Both the position numbers and the translations under genes were made by a program. From Acetobacter oeni (GTDB lineage Bacteria > Pseudomonadota > Alphaproteobacteria > Acetobacterales > Acetobacteraceae): a stretch of 55,979 nt of DNA. The notes beneath the pieces were generated by a model. That model was not told the DNA's origin. It saw only the letters and a program-made list of their open reading frames with translations, and did no database searches. Of the stretch, positions 42,838 through 52,154 are shown in pieces (positions within the stretch are counted from its first letter, which is position 1; the number at the start of each line of letters is the position of its first letter). The stretch spans positions 1 through 55,979 of the forward strand of contig NZ_WOTA01000024.1 of the NCBI RefSeq assembly GCF_011516825.1. The letters are read 5' to 3'.

Positions 42838-44082
42838 TCAGGCGGGATGGTCGATGGAGTCCGGTGGCTCGCTGAACCATGCCGGGCCTGCATCTGTCAT
42901 GTGGAAGCAGTCTTCCAGGCGCACGCCGAATTCGCCGGGGATATAAATACCGGGTTCATCTGAAAAACACATGCCTGGCTCAAGCTTTGTCATCTCACCG
43001 TGGACGAGATTGACGGGTTCGTGGCCGTCCAGACCGATTCCGTGGCCGGTGCGGTGGGAAAGGCCGGGCAGCCTGTATCCGGGTCCGTAACCGAGGCTTT
43101 CGTAATATCGCCTGACGGCGTCATCCACGCTTCCGGCCGGTGCTCCGTTTTTTGCCGCGGTGAAGGCGACCTGCTGTCCCTGACGGACCTGATTCCACAC
43201 CTGTCTCTGACGATCGGTTGCTTTGCCAGGAACGAATGTTCGCGAAACGTCGGACTGATAGCCTTCTACGGTGCAGCCGCAATCCATCAGAACAATGTCA
43301 TTTTCCCGCACTATCTGCGGGGCGCGTGAGCCGTGCGGGTAGGCGGCGGCTTCTCCTGTCAGGATCAGGGTAAATTCAGGACTGCCGCCCAGAGCGATTG
43401 TGGCGGCGTCCATCATCTCGCCAATCTGTTTTGGTGTCATTCCTGGTTTTACATGGGGGATGACGTAACGATACGAGGCGATGGTGATGTCGGTTGCCCG
43501 TTTCATCAGGGCGATTTCGGTGGCTGATTTATGCATCCGGCATCCCCGGACAACTGGTGCGCCGGACAGGATCGACACCGAAGGGAGGGCTTTTTTCAAT
43601 CCGTCCACGATAAAATAACGGACTGTTTCTTCGATGGCCACAGGGCCGGAGGCCGCGCCACGCTCCCGGAGCGCGCCGGCTATAAGTGCCAGCGGGTTTT
43701 CGTCTTCGTTCCATGTCCGGATTTCCGCTGGAATGTTCAGCGTCTGACGGATTGACGGAGCTTCGAAAAACGGTGTGACGATGACGACATCGCCTTCGAG
43801 CGGAATAACGGCCGCTGTCACACGTTCGCTGCGCCACCATTGTATGCCTGTAAAGTAAATCAGCGAAGATCCCGGTTCCACGATCAGCGCCCGGATACCT
43901 CGTGCGCGCATCAGGCGTCTGGCCTGTTCGATGCGCGCTTCCCGCTCGGAGGTTGTGATGGGCGTTGTTTTTCCTGGCAGAGGACCGGGCAGCGTGTCTG
44001 CAAGCGTGATGGCGGGCAGGGTCAGCAGTGTTGCACCGGCTGCCATGCCGTTCAGCAGTGTCCGACGTTTCACGGATGTCAT
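42838..44082 (-). CDS. M24 metallopeptidase (aminopeptidase P/prolidase-like), Tat-exported
   Basis: The 414-residue protein has a twin-arginine signal (KRRTLLNGMAAGATLL...LAD), a creatinase N-terminal domain (~30-160) and a pita-bread catalytic domain with all five metal ligands: Asp in VLMDCG, Asp in YQSDVSRTF, His in SHRTGHGIG, Glu in CFSDEPGIYI and Glu in GVRLEDCF. It cleaves N-terminal Xaa-Pro or related bonds in the periplasm. Its start overlaps the stop of the 107-residue frame at 44079 (ATGA). Codon use looks less GC-biased than the core genes. Substrate unknown. Confidence 0.88.
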   Translation of the reverse strand: MTSVKRRTLLNGMAAGATLLTLPAITLADTLPGPLPGKTTPITTSEREARIEQARRLMRARGIRALIVEPGSSLIYFTGIQWWRSERVTAAVIPLEGDVVIVTPFFEAPSIRQTLNIPAEIRTWNEDENPLALIAGALRERGAASGPVAIEETVRYFIVDGLKKALPSVSILSGAPVVRGCRMHKSATEIALMKRATDITIASYRYVIPHVKPGMTPKQIGEMMDAATIALGGSPEFTLILTGEAAAYPHGSRAPQIVRENDIVLMDCGCTVEGYQSDVSRTFVPGKATDRQRQVWNQVRQGQQVAFTAAKNGAPAGSVDDAVRRYYESLGYGPGYRLPGLSHRTGHGIGLDGHEPVNLVHGEMTKLEPGMCFSDEPGIYIPGEFGVRLEDCFHMTDAGPAWFSEPPDSIDHPA

Positions 44083-44402
44083 TGTTTATGTCCTGTCCCG
44101 GTCAGTGTTCTGGCCGGAGTCTGCGGCATCTGGCCAGTGAGGACAATATGTTCCGGGTGGAGAATTAAGGCGGGCGTTCCGGAAAATTTGTTTCTTTGGT
44201 GAGGTGGGTTGGCCGATGGCTTGGCAACTCCGGCTTCGGACAGAATGACAGTTCTGTGGCCTTGCAGCAGGTCGTCCCGGCTTAAAGAGGCGCCGGTGGA
44301 GAAAGGCAGATTAAAATAAGGGAGATCGCTTACCGGTTTATCTTTTTTGAGTTCGCGGAATGTGCGCCCCGACTGAACATAATTATCTGGCATTACAGGC
44401 AT
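44079..44402 (-). CDS. small ORF, possible thiol-disulfide protein remnant
   Basis: This 107-residue frame has no signal peptide and is of uncertain status. The segment FSGTPALILHPEHIVLTGQMP resembles the GTPAxxL...GxxP end of DsbC/DsbG-like proteins; the CxxC half is missing. It begins MPVMPDNYVQSGRT and is coupled by ATGA to the M24 peptidase gene, which argues for translation. It could be a decayed disulfide isomerase fragment or a leader ORF; not secure. Confidence 0.35.
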   Translation of the reverse strand: MPVMPDNYVQSGRTFRELKKDKPVSDLPYFNLPFSTGASLSRDDLLQGHRTVILSEAGVAKPSANPPHQRNKFSGTPALILHPEHIVLTGQMPQTPARTLTGTGHKQ

Positions 44403-44585
44403 ATGAGAAGCTTATCTTAATGGCGAGTCAGAGTAATCATCGCTGTATTGAAATAGTTACTCAGGATTTTTATTTGTAATGGGCTGCTGAGTATATGCTC
44501 TGAAAGAAGACGAGGTGCAGGAGGCTGCACCTTATGCCGGGTCCGGGCAGAGCCCGGATGGTGCTTCATGAAACGGAAATTTCTT
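44403..44585. other. intergenic stretch with a short repeat-like hairpin
   Basis: AT-rich sequence followed, at 44508-44563, by GTGCAGGAGGCTGCACC and CCGGGTCCGGGCAGAGCCCGG, hairpins related to the left half of the intergenic repeat and placed just before the stop of the monooxygenase gene. No gene seen. Confidence 0.4.
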
Positions 44586-45794
44586 TTAGTGGGAGGGGTT
44601 TTTCGCGTTGCGGTCCATGAGCATGGCGGTGACGGCGGATCTGAAGGGAGGCAGGGCGCTGGCGGCGCGGAGGCCGAGGGCGCGGAGGGCGCGGAAGGGG
44701 GCGGTATCGCGGGTGTAGAGGGTGGCGATGCCATTTGTGGCGGCGAACATGGGGGCGGTTGCGGCGCGGTGCTGGTGTTCGTAGCGGCGGAGGGTGACGG
44801 GGCTTGCGAAATCCTGGCCCTGGGTGAAGGCTTTTCCGACTTCGGTGGCGAGGGTTTCGGCGCCGCGGAGGCCGAGGTTGAAACCGTGCGCGGTGATGGG
44901 GTGCATGCCGACGGCGGCATCTCCGATGAGGGCGAGGCGGCGGGCGGTGAAGCGGTGGGCGTAGACGGCTTTGAGCGGGTAGGCGTGGCGGGAGTTGACG
45001 AGGCGCATTGTGCCCATGCGGTTGCCGACGCGCTGCATGATTTCGGCGTTGAAGTCGTCCTGGCCGGCGTGCATCAGACGGTCGATGTCGTTTGCCGGGA
45101 GGGTGAGGACGAGGGAGGAGGCGCCGCCGTTGACGGGCAGGAGAGCGATGGTCTGGCCTTCATCGAACCATTGCAGGGCGACGTTGTGGTGCGGGGCTTC
45201 GTGGGCCATGCGGCAGACCATCATGACTTTTTCGAAATCATGGATGACGGCGCCGATTCCGGCGCGGCGGCGGGTGGCGGAGAAGCGGCCGTCGGCGCCG
45301 ATGGTGAGGCGTGCCCGGGTTTTACCGCCAGAGTGGTGGATGACGGTGGTGTCGCCGTCCTGCCGCATGGTGCTGACGGCGATGTCGGGGGCCAGGGTGA
45401 TGCCGGGGCGGGTTGCGGCTTCGGCGTGCAGGGCACGGCGGATCATGTTGTTGGCGACGAGCCAGCCGAGGGGTTCGCCCGGGGTGGTGTGTGAGGCGTC
45501 AGCATCGAAGATCAGGGGGTGATTTGCGCGGCCGGTTTCGACACGGGCTTCACGAAGGGGGCAGATGATGCTTTCGGGGATATGCTGCCAGGCGCCGAGG
45601 CGTTCGAGCAGGGCGCGGGCGTGCCAGGTGAGGGCGATTTCGCGGCCGTCGAAGGCGGGTTCGGCCCAGGAGGCTGCGTCGGCGCGTTCGAGCACGGTGA
45701 CGGACAGCCCGGCGTCATCGAGGCAGAGGGCGGCGGCGAGGCCGACGGGGCCGCCGCCGATAATCGCGACATCGTATTCGGGCGTGTTCGTCAT
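44586..45794 (-). CDS. UbiH/UbiF/COQ6-family FAD-dependent hydroxylase
   Basis: The 402-residue flavoprotein monooxygenase belongs to the ubiquinone-ring hydroxylase family. Motifs: FAD-binding GGGPVGLAAAL with ERAD at the end of the beta-alpha-beta fold; TIGADGRFSATRRRAGIG (DG motif); and GDAAVGMHPITAHGFNLGLRGAETLA, the UbiH-family second FAD motif. The ring position (UbiH, UbiI, UbiF, UbiL or UbiM) cannot be told. A single gene, separated from the upstream nitroreductase by a repeat. Confidence 0.85.
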   Translation of the reverse strand: MTNTPEYDVAIIGGGPVGLAAALCLDDAGLSVTVLERADAASWAEPAFDGREIALTWHARALLERLGAWQHIPESIICPLREARVETGRANHPLIFDADASHTTPGEPLGWLVANNMIRRALHAEAATRPGITLAPDIAVSTMRQDGDTTVIHHSGGKTRARLTIGADGRFSATRRRAGIGAVIHDFEKVMMVCRMAHEAPHHNVALQWFDEGQTIALLPVNGGASSLVLTLPANDIDRLMHAGQDDFNAEIMQRVGNRMGTMRLVNSRHAYPLKAVYAHRFTARRLALIGDAAVGMHPITAHGFNLGLRGAETLATEVGKAFTQGQDFASPVTLRRYEHQHRAATAPMFAATNGIATLYTRDTAPFRALRALGLRAASALPPFRSAVTAMLMDRNAKNPSH

Positions 45795-45877
45795 AGGGAC
45801 GATTTATAGCAGAGGTCGCTGGCTTTGGCATGTGGGAAAGGTTGCAGGGTTCATATGCTCTGGCGGGTGTGGGAGGC

Positions 45878-45991
45878 CGGTCTCTGTCCGGCTACGGCAG
45901 TGACCACAGCCCCCCGGCAGCCCGGTTTATCTGACCGGACTGGTTTGCAGAGGTCTGTGACCGTTGCCGGGTTTCAGGGCAGAGCCCTGAG
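45878..45991 (+). repeat. intergenic repeat, copy 6 (degenerate left half)
   Basis: Shows GGTTTGCAGAGGTC-TGT-GACCGTT, GGGTTTCAGGGC-AGA-GCCCTGA and a shortened right end; the left half (TCTCTGTCCGG..CCACAG) is weak. Its right end is 12 bp from the nitroreductase stop. Confidence 0.75.
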
Positions 45992-46002
45992 GTCTTTCCC
46001 TG

Positions 46003-46608
46003 TTAGTCCTTGTCGGCGCCAAAGCTGACCGGCTCGCCTTTCCATTCGGCGACATAAGGGGTGACGGGGCGGCGCTTTGCATCGTGGTCGCTGTCTTTCG
46101 GGGTTCCGACGAAGAAGAAGCCAGCGAGGGCGTGCGGGGCGGGGAAGCCGAGTTCGGTGGCGAAGACGGGGTCGTAGGCGATGTCACCGGAGACCCACAC
46201 GGCGCCGTAGCCTGCGGCGTGGAGGGCGTTGAGCAGGTTCATGCCGGCGGCGCCGACGGCGAGCTGCTGTTCGAGCAGGGGGATTTTGTCGTCAGGGCGG
46301 AGGTGCATGCCGAGCACGATGGTCAGGGGCATGTTTGAGAAGCGGTGATGGCGCTTTTCGATTTTCTTTTCGGGTGCGTTCGGGTCGATGCGTTTCATGC
46401 TGGCGACGACGCGGTCGGCGAGTTTCGCGCGGGCTTCGCCGTGGACGAGGGCGAGGCGCCAGGGGCGGAGTTTGCCATGGTCGGGCGCGCGCATGACGGC
46501 GGAGAGGATGGTTTCCAGTTCCTCACCTTTTGGCGCGGGGGTGGTGAGGTCATCTGTTGAGGAACGGGAGAGGAGGCTGTCGAGAGCGATACGTTCGTGC
46601 TTTTTCAT
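46003..46608 (-). CDS. nitroreductase family protein (YdjA-like)
   Basis: This 201-residue FMN enzyme of the compact nitroreductase subgroup resembles E. coli YdjA: ALDSLLSRSSTDDLTTPAP, the FMN-binding AVMRAPDHGKLRPWRLALV, NMPLTIVLGMHL, EQQLAVGAAGMNLLNALHAAGYGAVWVSG and FFFVGTPKDS. It lacks the long central insertion of classical nitroreductases. The physiological acceptor is unknown. The ATG is preceded by GGAG nine bases upstream. Followed by repeat copy 6. Confidence 0.88.
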   Translation of the reverse strand: MKKHERIALDSLLSRSSTDDLTTPAPKGEELETILSAVMRAPDHGKLRPWRLALVHGEARAKLADRVVASMKRIDPNAPEKKIEKRHHRFSNMPLTIVLGMHLRPDDKIPLLEQQLAVGAAGMNLLNALHAAGYGAVWVSGDIAYDPVFATELGFPAPHALAGFFFVGTPKDSDHDAKRRPVTPYVAEWKGEPVSFGADKD

Positions 46609-47064
46609 GGGCTCGGGGCTCCTTTGGCATCAGGGGGCGCGAGAGTGGCCTGATTGCCAGGGAAAAGCCAGACCGACAAAATTTTCTTGCCCGTCACAGA
46701 GACGATGAATATTCAAAAGAGGCTAATGGACTGTCGCAAAAGGCAACGATTTTCCTGGTCGGTTACAGCCTCCTGCCCTGCCTCCGGTACTCAGGCGAAA
46801 ACAGGCATATACTTGAGTTTATGCACAAGTGAAGTTTCGTGCAATTCGAACGAAAGCGAGGTTTTTTCGTTCTTTAGTGGCAATAAGTTGTCCGGGGCAA
46901 TGTCTGGTCTCGCCATATTCCACCAGCCTTCCAGACGATCGTTACATTATCTGAATATTATATGAGCGCGAGGAGGAAGGAATGCCAGTATCTGCATGGC
47001 ATGGTTTCTGTTTTCCACAGAATAACCTGGTCGGTTTCACACAGCATTCAGCAGGGCTGCGGGC
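46609..47064. other. 455-bp low-GC intergenic region before ggt
   Basis: No gene with coding character was found. Short frames here lack ribosome sites and homology. It should hold the ggt promoter; nothing definite was assigned. The shift in composition begins here and continues through ggt. Confidence 0.5.
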
Positions 47065-48807
47065 ATGAGAATTCCATCAAACGCTTTTTTAATATTGAGC
47101 GCTTTTACGATATTGTTGCCGGGACAGCTTCAGGCCGCACCGCGTTCGGAGATGAATGCATCCGCAATGCCCTTTAATCCCTTCCGGGGAGATCGGGGGT
47201 ATGGATGGACGGGACAGACCCGTTCTGAAGTCATTGGCACACATGGGCTGGTGGCAACCAGTCAACCTCTCGCGGCCGGCATTGGGCTTGATATTCTCAG
47301 GCATGGTGGCAATGCCTTCGATGCTGCGATTGCCACTGCGGCTGCAATCAACGTTGTCGAACCGGAGTCCGCTGGCATGGGAGGCGATCTCTTCATGATC
47401 GCCTGGGTGGCGAAGGAGCATCGGCTGGTCGCGCTGGATTCTGCCGGGCGTGCGCCATCAGGTGCCACGCCTGAGTATTTTCGGGCTCATAAGTTAAATC
47501 AGGTGCCCTATACAGGTATTCAGTCGGTCGTTGTTCCTGGCACTGTGGCTGGCTGGGATGCCATTCAGAACCGCTACGGAACCATGACATTTAAAGAGAC
47601 GCTGGAGCCGGCGGCCCGCCTGGCGGAAGAAGGCTTTGGCGTGACAGAGCGCGTTGAAGGCGAGTGGCAGGAATATGCCGGCTTGCTTGGAAAAGATCCG
47701 GATACGGCTTCGGTTTATCTTCCTCAGGGCAAGCCGCCGGCTCTCTACGGTATCTTCCGTAATCCGGATCTTGCCAAAACATTCCGGTTGCTTGAACAGG
47801 GCGGTGTGGATGTCTTCTACAAAGGTCCGGTATCGGAAGCTATAGTGAAGAAATCCCGTGCTCTGGGCGGCACATTCACGCCATCGGACTTTGAAAAAAT
47901 CAAACCTCAGTGGGTCACGCCACTGACCACATCCTATCGCGGATACGATATTTATGAGATGCCGCCCAGCACACAGGGAGTTGCCGTGCTGGAAGCCTTG
48001 AATCTTGTCGAGCAATGTGGACCGAAGGTTGGTATCGATCCACGCAGGGAGGGACCACGGTCCCCGCTTTACTGGCATCTTCTGATCGAAGCGAAGAAGG
48101 TCGCTTATGCGGACTTGCGGCACTATGTCGGCGATCCTGATTTTGTTTCAGTGCCAACAGCAAAACTGACAAGTAAAGCCTACGCAGCTTCGCAATGCGC
48201 CAAGATCAACCCGCGTCACGCGGCTGCCATTGATGCTGATCGAGATCCGGTTGGAGGCACGGTCTACCTCACGACAGCCGATCGCTCTGGCAATGTTGTC
48301 TCGCTTATATTCAGCGTTTATGACGAGTTTGGCTCGGGAATAACCGTGCCTGGCTATGGCTTTCTGCTCAATAACCGTGGTGCCCAGTTCAGCCTTGATG
48401 ACAAAAGTCCCAACGTCATAGCCCCTGGAAAACGGCCATTCTATACGATTATTCCCGGATTTGTCCTGAAAGATAACAAACCGTTTCTCAGTCTGGGAGT
48501 GATGTACGGCGATCAGCAGGCGCAGGGGCAGTTACAGGTGCTGGAGAACATGCTCGATCTCGGGGCCAACCCACAGGCAGCTTCCGATGCGGCGCGTTTT
48601 TCACATTCGGAGGAAACCAATAACGTAGTATTGGAATCCGAACTTTATCAAGCTGTTGGATCATCTTTGAAAGCGATGGGGCATAAGGTGATCGAAGGCA
48701 ACGGACTGATTATGGGCGGGTATCAGGCGATCATGATTGATCCCCGGTCTGGCGTATATCGTGGTGCGTCCGACCATCGCAAGGATGGCGCGGCTGTGGG
48801 TTATTAA
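47065..48807 (+). CDS. ggt: gamma-glutamyltransferase family protein
   Basis: The 580-residue Ntn-hydrolase proenzyme cleaves or transfers the gamma-glutamyl group of glutathione and related compounds. A signal peptide (MRIPSNAFLILSAFTILLPGQLQA) indicates export. Motifs: GLVATSQPLAAGIGLDILRHGGNAFDAAIATAAAINVVEPESAGMGGD in the large subunit; autoprocessing at Thr399 in GGTVYLTT, with the GSG and NNRG segments of the small subunit. The VYLTTADRSGNVVSL pattern is that of the YwrD-like branch more than the E. coli type. Base composition is poorer in GC than the flanking genes, a sign of possible transfer. A single gene. Confidence 0.9.
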   Translation: MRIPSNAFLILSAFTILLPGQLQAAPRSEMNASAMPFNPFRGDRGYGWTGQTRSEVIGTHGLVATSQPLAAGIGLDILRHGGNAFDAAIATAAAINVVEPESAGMGGDLFMIAWVAKEHRLVALDSAGRAPSGATPEYFRAHKLNQVPYTGIQSVVVPGTVAGWDAIQNRYGTMTFKETLEPAARLAEEGFGVTERVEGEWQEYAGLLGKDPDTASVYLPQGKPPALYGIFRNPDLAKTFRLLEQGGVDVFYKGPVSEAIVKKSRALGGTFTPSDFEKIKPQWVTPLTTSYRGYDIYEMPPSTQGVAVLEALNLVEQCGPKVGIDPRREGPRSPLYWHLLIEAKKVAYADLRHYVGDPDFVSVPTAKLTSKAYAASQCAKINPRHAAAIDADRDPVGGTVYLTTADRSGNVVSLIFSVYDEFGSGITVPGYGFLLNNRGAQFSLDDKSPNVIAPGKRPFYTIIPGFVLKDNKPFLSLGVMYGDQQAQGQLQVLENMLDLGANPQAASDAARFSHSEETNNVVLESELYQAVGSSLKAMGHKVIEGNGLIMGGYQAIMIDPRSGVYRGASDHRKDGAAVGY

Positions 48808-48979
48808 GCGCCCGTCTGCAAACATTCTGAATGACTGTCGGCTCCTGAGCCCATACTTTCTGACTCTTCGCGACTTACCCAACGACTGCGATGAGGGCGA
48901 CAGCGGACGGAATTATCTAACCGATCAGGACGCAGGGGGGCTTTGGTTCCTGCCGGGGCTCGGGGCGGAGCCCTGAGAC
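48808..48979. other. intergenic region with partial repeat
   Basis: At 48935-48977, GGTTCCTGCCGGGGCTCGGGGC-GGAGCCCTGAG is a fragment of the dispersed repeat, ending next to the MFS gene's stop. Nothing else seen. Confidence 0.4.
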
Positions 48980-50272
48980 TCAGGCCTCGTCGGGGAGTTT
49001 GGCGTCGCCTTTGGGGAGGGTGAGGGCGGTGAGGAGGGTGCAGAGAGCACAGGCGGAGACATACCAGGCGAAGTAGTTTTCGTGTCCGGCGTGACGGCAC
49101 CAGAGGGCGATGTATTCGGCGGTTCCGCCGAAGAGGGAGACGGTGACGGCGTAGGGGAAAGCGACGCCAAGGGCTCTGATTCTTGTTGGGAAAAGCTCGG
49201 CTTTTACGATGGCGTTGATGGAGGTGTAACCGGAGGCCATCATGAGGGCGAGGGTGATGAGGCTGAAGGCCCCCCAGGCGGAGCGGGTTGTGGAGAGGAC
49301 GCTCATGAGGGGGACGGTGCCGAGTGTGCCGAGGATTCCGAAGGTGATGAGCAGGGGTTTACGGCCGATGCGGTCGGAGAGGGCGCCGAAGAGGGGCTGG
49401 ACCAGGGCGAAGATGGCGAGGGATGCGGCGGAGATGAGGGTAGCCTGTTCCTTGTCAAAACCGAGGGAATTGGCAAGGAATTTCTGCATATAGATGGTGT
49501 ATGTGTAGAAGGCGACGGTTCCGCCGACGGTGAGTCCGACGACGGTGAGCACGGCGCGGCGGTGGCGGAGCATGACGCGGAGTCCGCCTTCCTTGTTTTC
49601 GCTGGCGGCTTTTTTGAAAGAGCTGCTTTCTTCCATGTTCCGGCGGAGCCAGAAGATGAGGACGGCGCCGATGGCACCGAGGAGGAAGGGGATACGCCAG
49701 CCCCAGGCGGTGATTTGTGCGGGAGTGAGGAAGACGAACTGCATGAGGAGCAGCACGGCCATGGCGGCGAGTTGTCCCATGACGAGGGTGACGTAGAGGA
49801 AGCCGGACCAGAAGCCGCGGCTTTCGGGTTTTGAGATTTCGGCGATGTAGGTTGCGGAGGCGCCGTATTCGCCGCCGAGGCTGAGGCCCTGGACGAGGCG
49901 TGCGAGGACGAGGATGACGGGGGCTGCGAGGCCGATCTGTTCGTATCCGGGGCAGGCGGCGATGGCGAGGGAACCGCCGCACATGGCGCCGACGGAGAGG
50001 GTGAGGGCTTTTCTGCGACCGTAACGGTCGGCGACGAGGCCCATGAGCCATCCGCCGACAGGGCGCATGAGGAATCCGACAGCGAAGACGGCGGCGGACT
50101 GGAGGAGTTCCGCTGTGGGATCGCCGTGGGGGAAGAAGCTGTGGGCGAAGTAGAGGGCGAAGGCTGAGTAGACGTACCAGTCGAAATACTCGAGAAAGTT
50201 TCCGGCCGATCCTGCAAAAATTCCGCGGATGCGCTCGAAGTTTGTCAGGTCGGCCGGAGATCTCTGTGTCAT
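48980..50272 (-). CDS. MFS transporter, metabolite:H+ symporter (MHS/ProP-like) type
   Basis: The 430-residue, 12-helix inner-membrane transporter has the MHS signature: FLEYFDWYVYSAFALYFAHSFFP, GFLMRPVGGWLMGLVADRYGRRKAL, LARLVQGLSLGGEYGASATYIAE, and GALSDRIGRKPLL in the second half. MHS members carry organic acids such as alpha-ketoglutarate, citrate, shikimate or proline/betaine with protons. It lies 22 bp downstream of the alginate-export-type porin gene on the same strand, suggesting one operon: porin for the outer membrane and symporter for the inner membrane. Confidence 0.9.
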   Translation of the reverse strand: MTQRSPADLTNFERIRGIFAGSAGNFLEYFDWYVYSAFALYFAHSFFPHGDPTAELLQSAAVFAVGFLMRPVGGWLMGLVADRYGRRKALTLSVGAMCGGSLAIAACPGYEQIGLAAPVILVLARLVQGLSLGGEYGASATYIAEISKPESRGFWSGFLYVTLVMGQLAAMAVLLLMQFVFLTPAQITAWGWRIPFLLGAIGAVLIFWLRRNMEESSSFKKAASENKEGGLRVMLRHRRAVLTVVGLTVGGTVAFYTYTIYMQKFLANSLGFDKEQATLISAASLAIFALVQPLFGALSDRIGRKPLLITFGILGTLGTVPLMSVLSTTRSAWGAFSLITLALMMASGYTSINAIVKAELFPTRIRALGVAFPYAVTVSLFGGTAEYIALWCRHAGHENYFAWYVSACALCTLLTALTLPKGDAKLPDEA

Positions 50273-50294
50273 GGGGTCCGTATTGAAAAAGGGT

Positions 50295-52154
50295 TCAGAA
50301 TGTCAGTTCGAGGTTGCTCTGGACGTAGGCGCCGGAGGAGGCACCGTTCTGGATGAGTGCTTTTCCCGCGAAGATGTATTCGCCGTCTATACTCAAAGTG
50401 ATGTGACGTGTTGCACGCCAGGTGAAGCTGGCCTGGGGGATGGTTCCCACATAGCCGCCGTGGGGGCGGAAAGTGTAGGCGGCTGTCGGGTTCTGATAGA
50501 TGGCGTCGTTGACGCTGTTGCGCCACATGACGGGAGCTTTGAGGAGCAGGGTGGTGTTGCCGGTGGGTGCGAGGGTTGCGATCGGGCCGACGTCGATCAG
50601 GTTCTGGTTGCCGAAATAGCAGCTTATATCGAGATAATAGGCGCTGGGGACGAAGGGCGACAGGAATCCGCCCCATGTGCTGGTCTGGCTTTTTCTGGTG
50701 TCGCCGCCGGAGATGTCGTCGGCCTGGAGGCCGATGGCGGGGCGTCCCCATAGTTTTGCGAGACGGTAGGAGATCTGTGTGTTGAAAGAGTAGGCGCTGA
50801 CGGGGCGTGACGGGCCGTCTTTGGCGGCGTTGAACGATCCGCCCTGCCACATGGCGCCGAGCGAGAATTCGATGGGGCCGGCGTTGCCCCAGACGCGCAT
50901 GCCGGGGGTATCGCGGTGGGTTGAGCCGGCGATGGTGCCGGTTTTTCCTGCGATGGGGGCGCTGGCCAGCAGATAACCATAATAGAACGTATCGACGAAA
51001 ATCCGGCTTTTGACATCCATGAATCTGAAAGCGGGCACGGCCCAGGAGGTGTAGGCGCCGAACCAGCGGGTGCGGTAGCCGACCTGGTTGTGGAACGGGA
51101 CGTTGTGGGTATCCCAGTTTGTCAGGGTCAGGTCGAACACGTCGACGCGGAAGTTTTTCCAGAAGGAGTATCCGCGAATCCCGTTCCAGGAATAAGGGAT
51201 TGTCGGATAGACGCTGCCGGCGGTGACGTAGGGCGGGGCATCGAGGAAGGTCATGCGGCCGGCCATGGCGCCCATGGTGGCGTTGAGCAGATGGCCGCGC
51301 ACTTCGACGAAGGCCTGCTGGGCGTCGAGTTTGTTACGCCAGCGGCCGTTGCCGTAACCCCAGTAATTTATGCCGCCCGCCTGGCCGCTCATCAGTTCGC
51401 CGTAGAGCCGGACATGTTCGCCGAGATGCAGATCCGCTCCGGCGTTCCAGCGGAGGCCGGACCGGTAAGCGGGGCTTTTGCTTACGGTTCCGAGCACGGG
51501 TTTTTCGTCGTAGAAGCCGTGATGCCGGAAATTGCCGCTCAGTGTCAGGTAGATTGAGCCGCTTTCGTTCAGCGGGATGTATTTGAGCGGGTCCATGATG
51601 TCGATGCGGTTGCGCCTGTCGCGCAGGCTCGACCAGTCTTCCGCCCAGCGCGAGGCGGCGTAGTAGCCGACGGTTCCGAAGCCGGAGGCGGCGCCGGTGT
51701 TGGAATTGAAGATGCCCCAGGGCCCCTGATGGAGCAAGGAGGCCGGTTCGTGCGGCAGTTCCAGGGATTGTGGCTGGGCGTAGGCTTCCGGGCGGGATTC
51801 GAGCGGGGGCAGGAGCGTATTATCCCAGAAACCTTTTGTGCTGGTCAGGTTTGTTCCGGTCTGGTTCGTCTGGCTTGTGTTCGTGCGGCTGACGACGGAG
51901 GCGGTCGGGATCACTTCGACCGGGGCGACCGCCGGCTGCATGACGCGTGGCGACAGGTTGGTATGGGCTTTGTAGCGGTGCGCGTCGGGGATTTGCGCGT
52001 GGCTGTTGACCTGGGTTCCGGGCGCGGTTTCGGCGTGGGCCGGCACGGAGAGGACGAACGCGATACTTCCGAGAATTGTTGGTGAGATAAAGCAGGTTGT
52101 GAACCGGTTTGGATGACGCACCCCGGGGGTCGGGGTCACAGAAGGGGCGTTCAT
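50295..52154 (-). CDS. alginate-export-family outer-membrane porin
   Basis: The 619-residue outer-membrane protein has a signal peptide (FISPTILGSIAFVLSVPAHA) that follows an unusually long, basic N-terminus. It has a Thr/Asn-rich linker and a beta-barrel typical of the AlgE-type alginate_exp family: SGSIYLTLSGNFRHHGFYDEKP, ADLHLGEHVRLYGELMSGQ, QQAFVEVRGHLLNATMGAMAGRMTF, and a C-terminal QSNLELTF ending in Phe. Family members are named for alginate but many import other solutes; here the MFS symporter 22 bp downstream points to uptake of a small organic acid. AGGAAAG precedes the ATG by 14 bases. Confidence 0.85.
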   Translation of the reverse strand: MNAPSVTPTPGVRHPNRFTTCFISPTILGSIAFVLSVPAHAETAPGTQVNSHAQIPDAHRYKAHTNLSPRVMQPAVAPVEVIPTASVVSRTNTSQTNQTGTNLTSTKGFWDNTLLPPLESRPEAYAQPQSLELPHEPASLLHQGPWGIFNSNTGAASGFGTVGYYAASRWAEDWSSLRDRRNRIDIMDPLKYIPLNESGSIYLTLSGNFRHHGFYDEKPVLGTVSKSPAYRSGLRWNAGADLHLGEHVRLYGELMSGQAGGINYWGYGNGRWRNKLDAQQAFVEVRGHLLNATMGAMAGRMTFLDAPPYVTAGSVYPTIPYSWNGIRGYSFWKNFRVDVFDLTLTNWDTHNVPFHNQVGYRTRWFGAYTSWAVPAFRFMDVKSRIFVDTFYYGYLLASAPIAGKTGTIAGSTHRDTPGMRVWGNAGPIEFSLGAMWQGGSFNAAKDGPSRPVSAYSFNTQISYRLAKLWGRPAIGLQADDISGGDTRKSQTSTWGGFLSPFVPSAYYLDISCYFGNQNLIDVGPIATLAPTGNTTLLLKAPVMWRNSVNDAIYQNPTAAYTFRPHGGYVGTIPQASFTWRATRHITLSIDGEYIFAGKALIQNGASSGAYVQSNLELTF

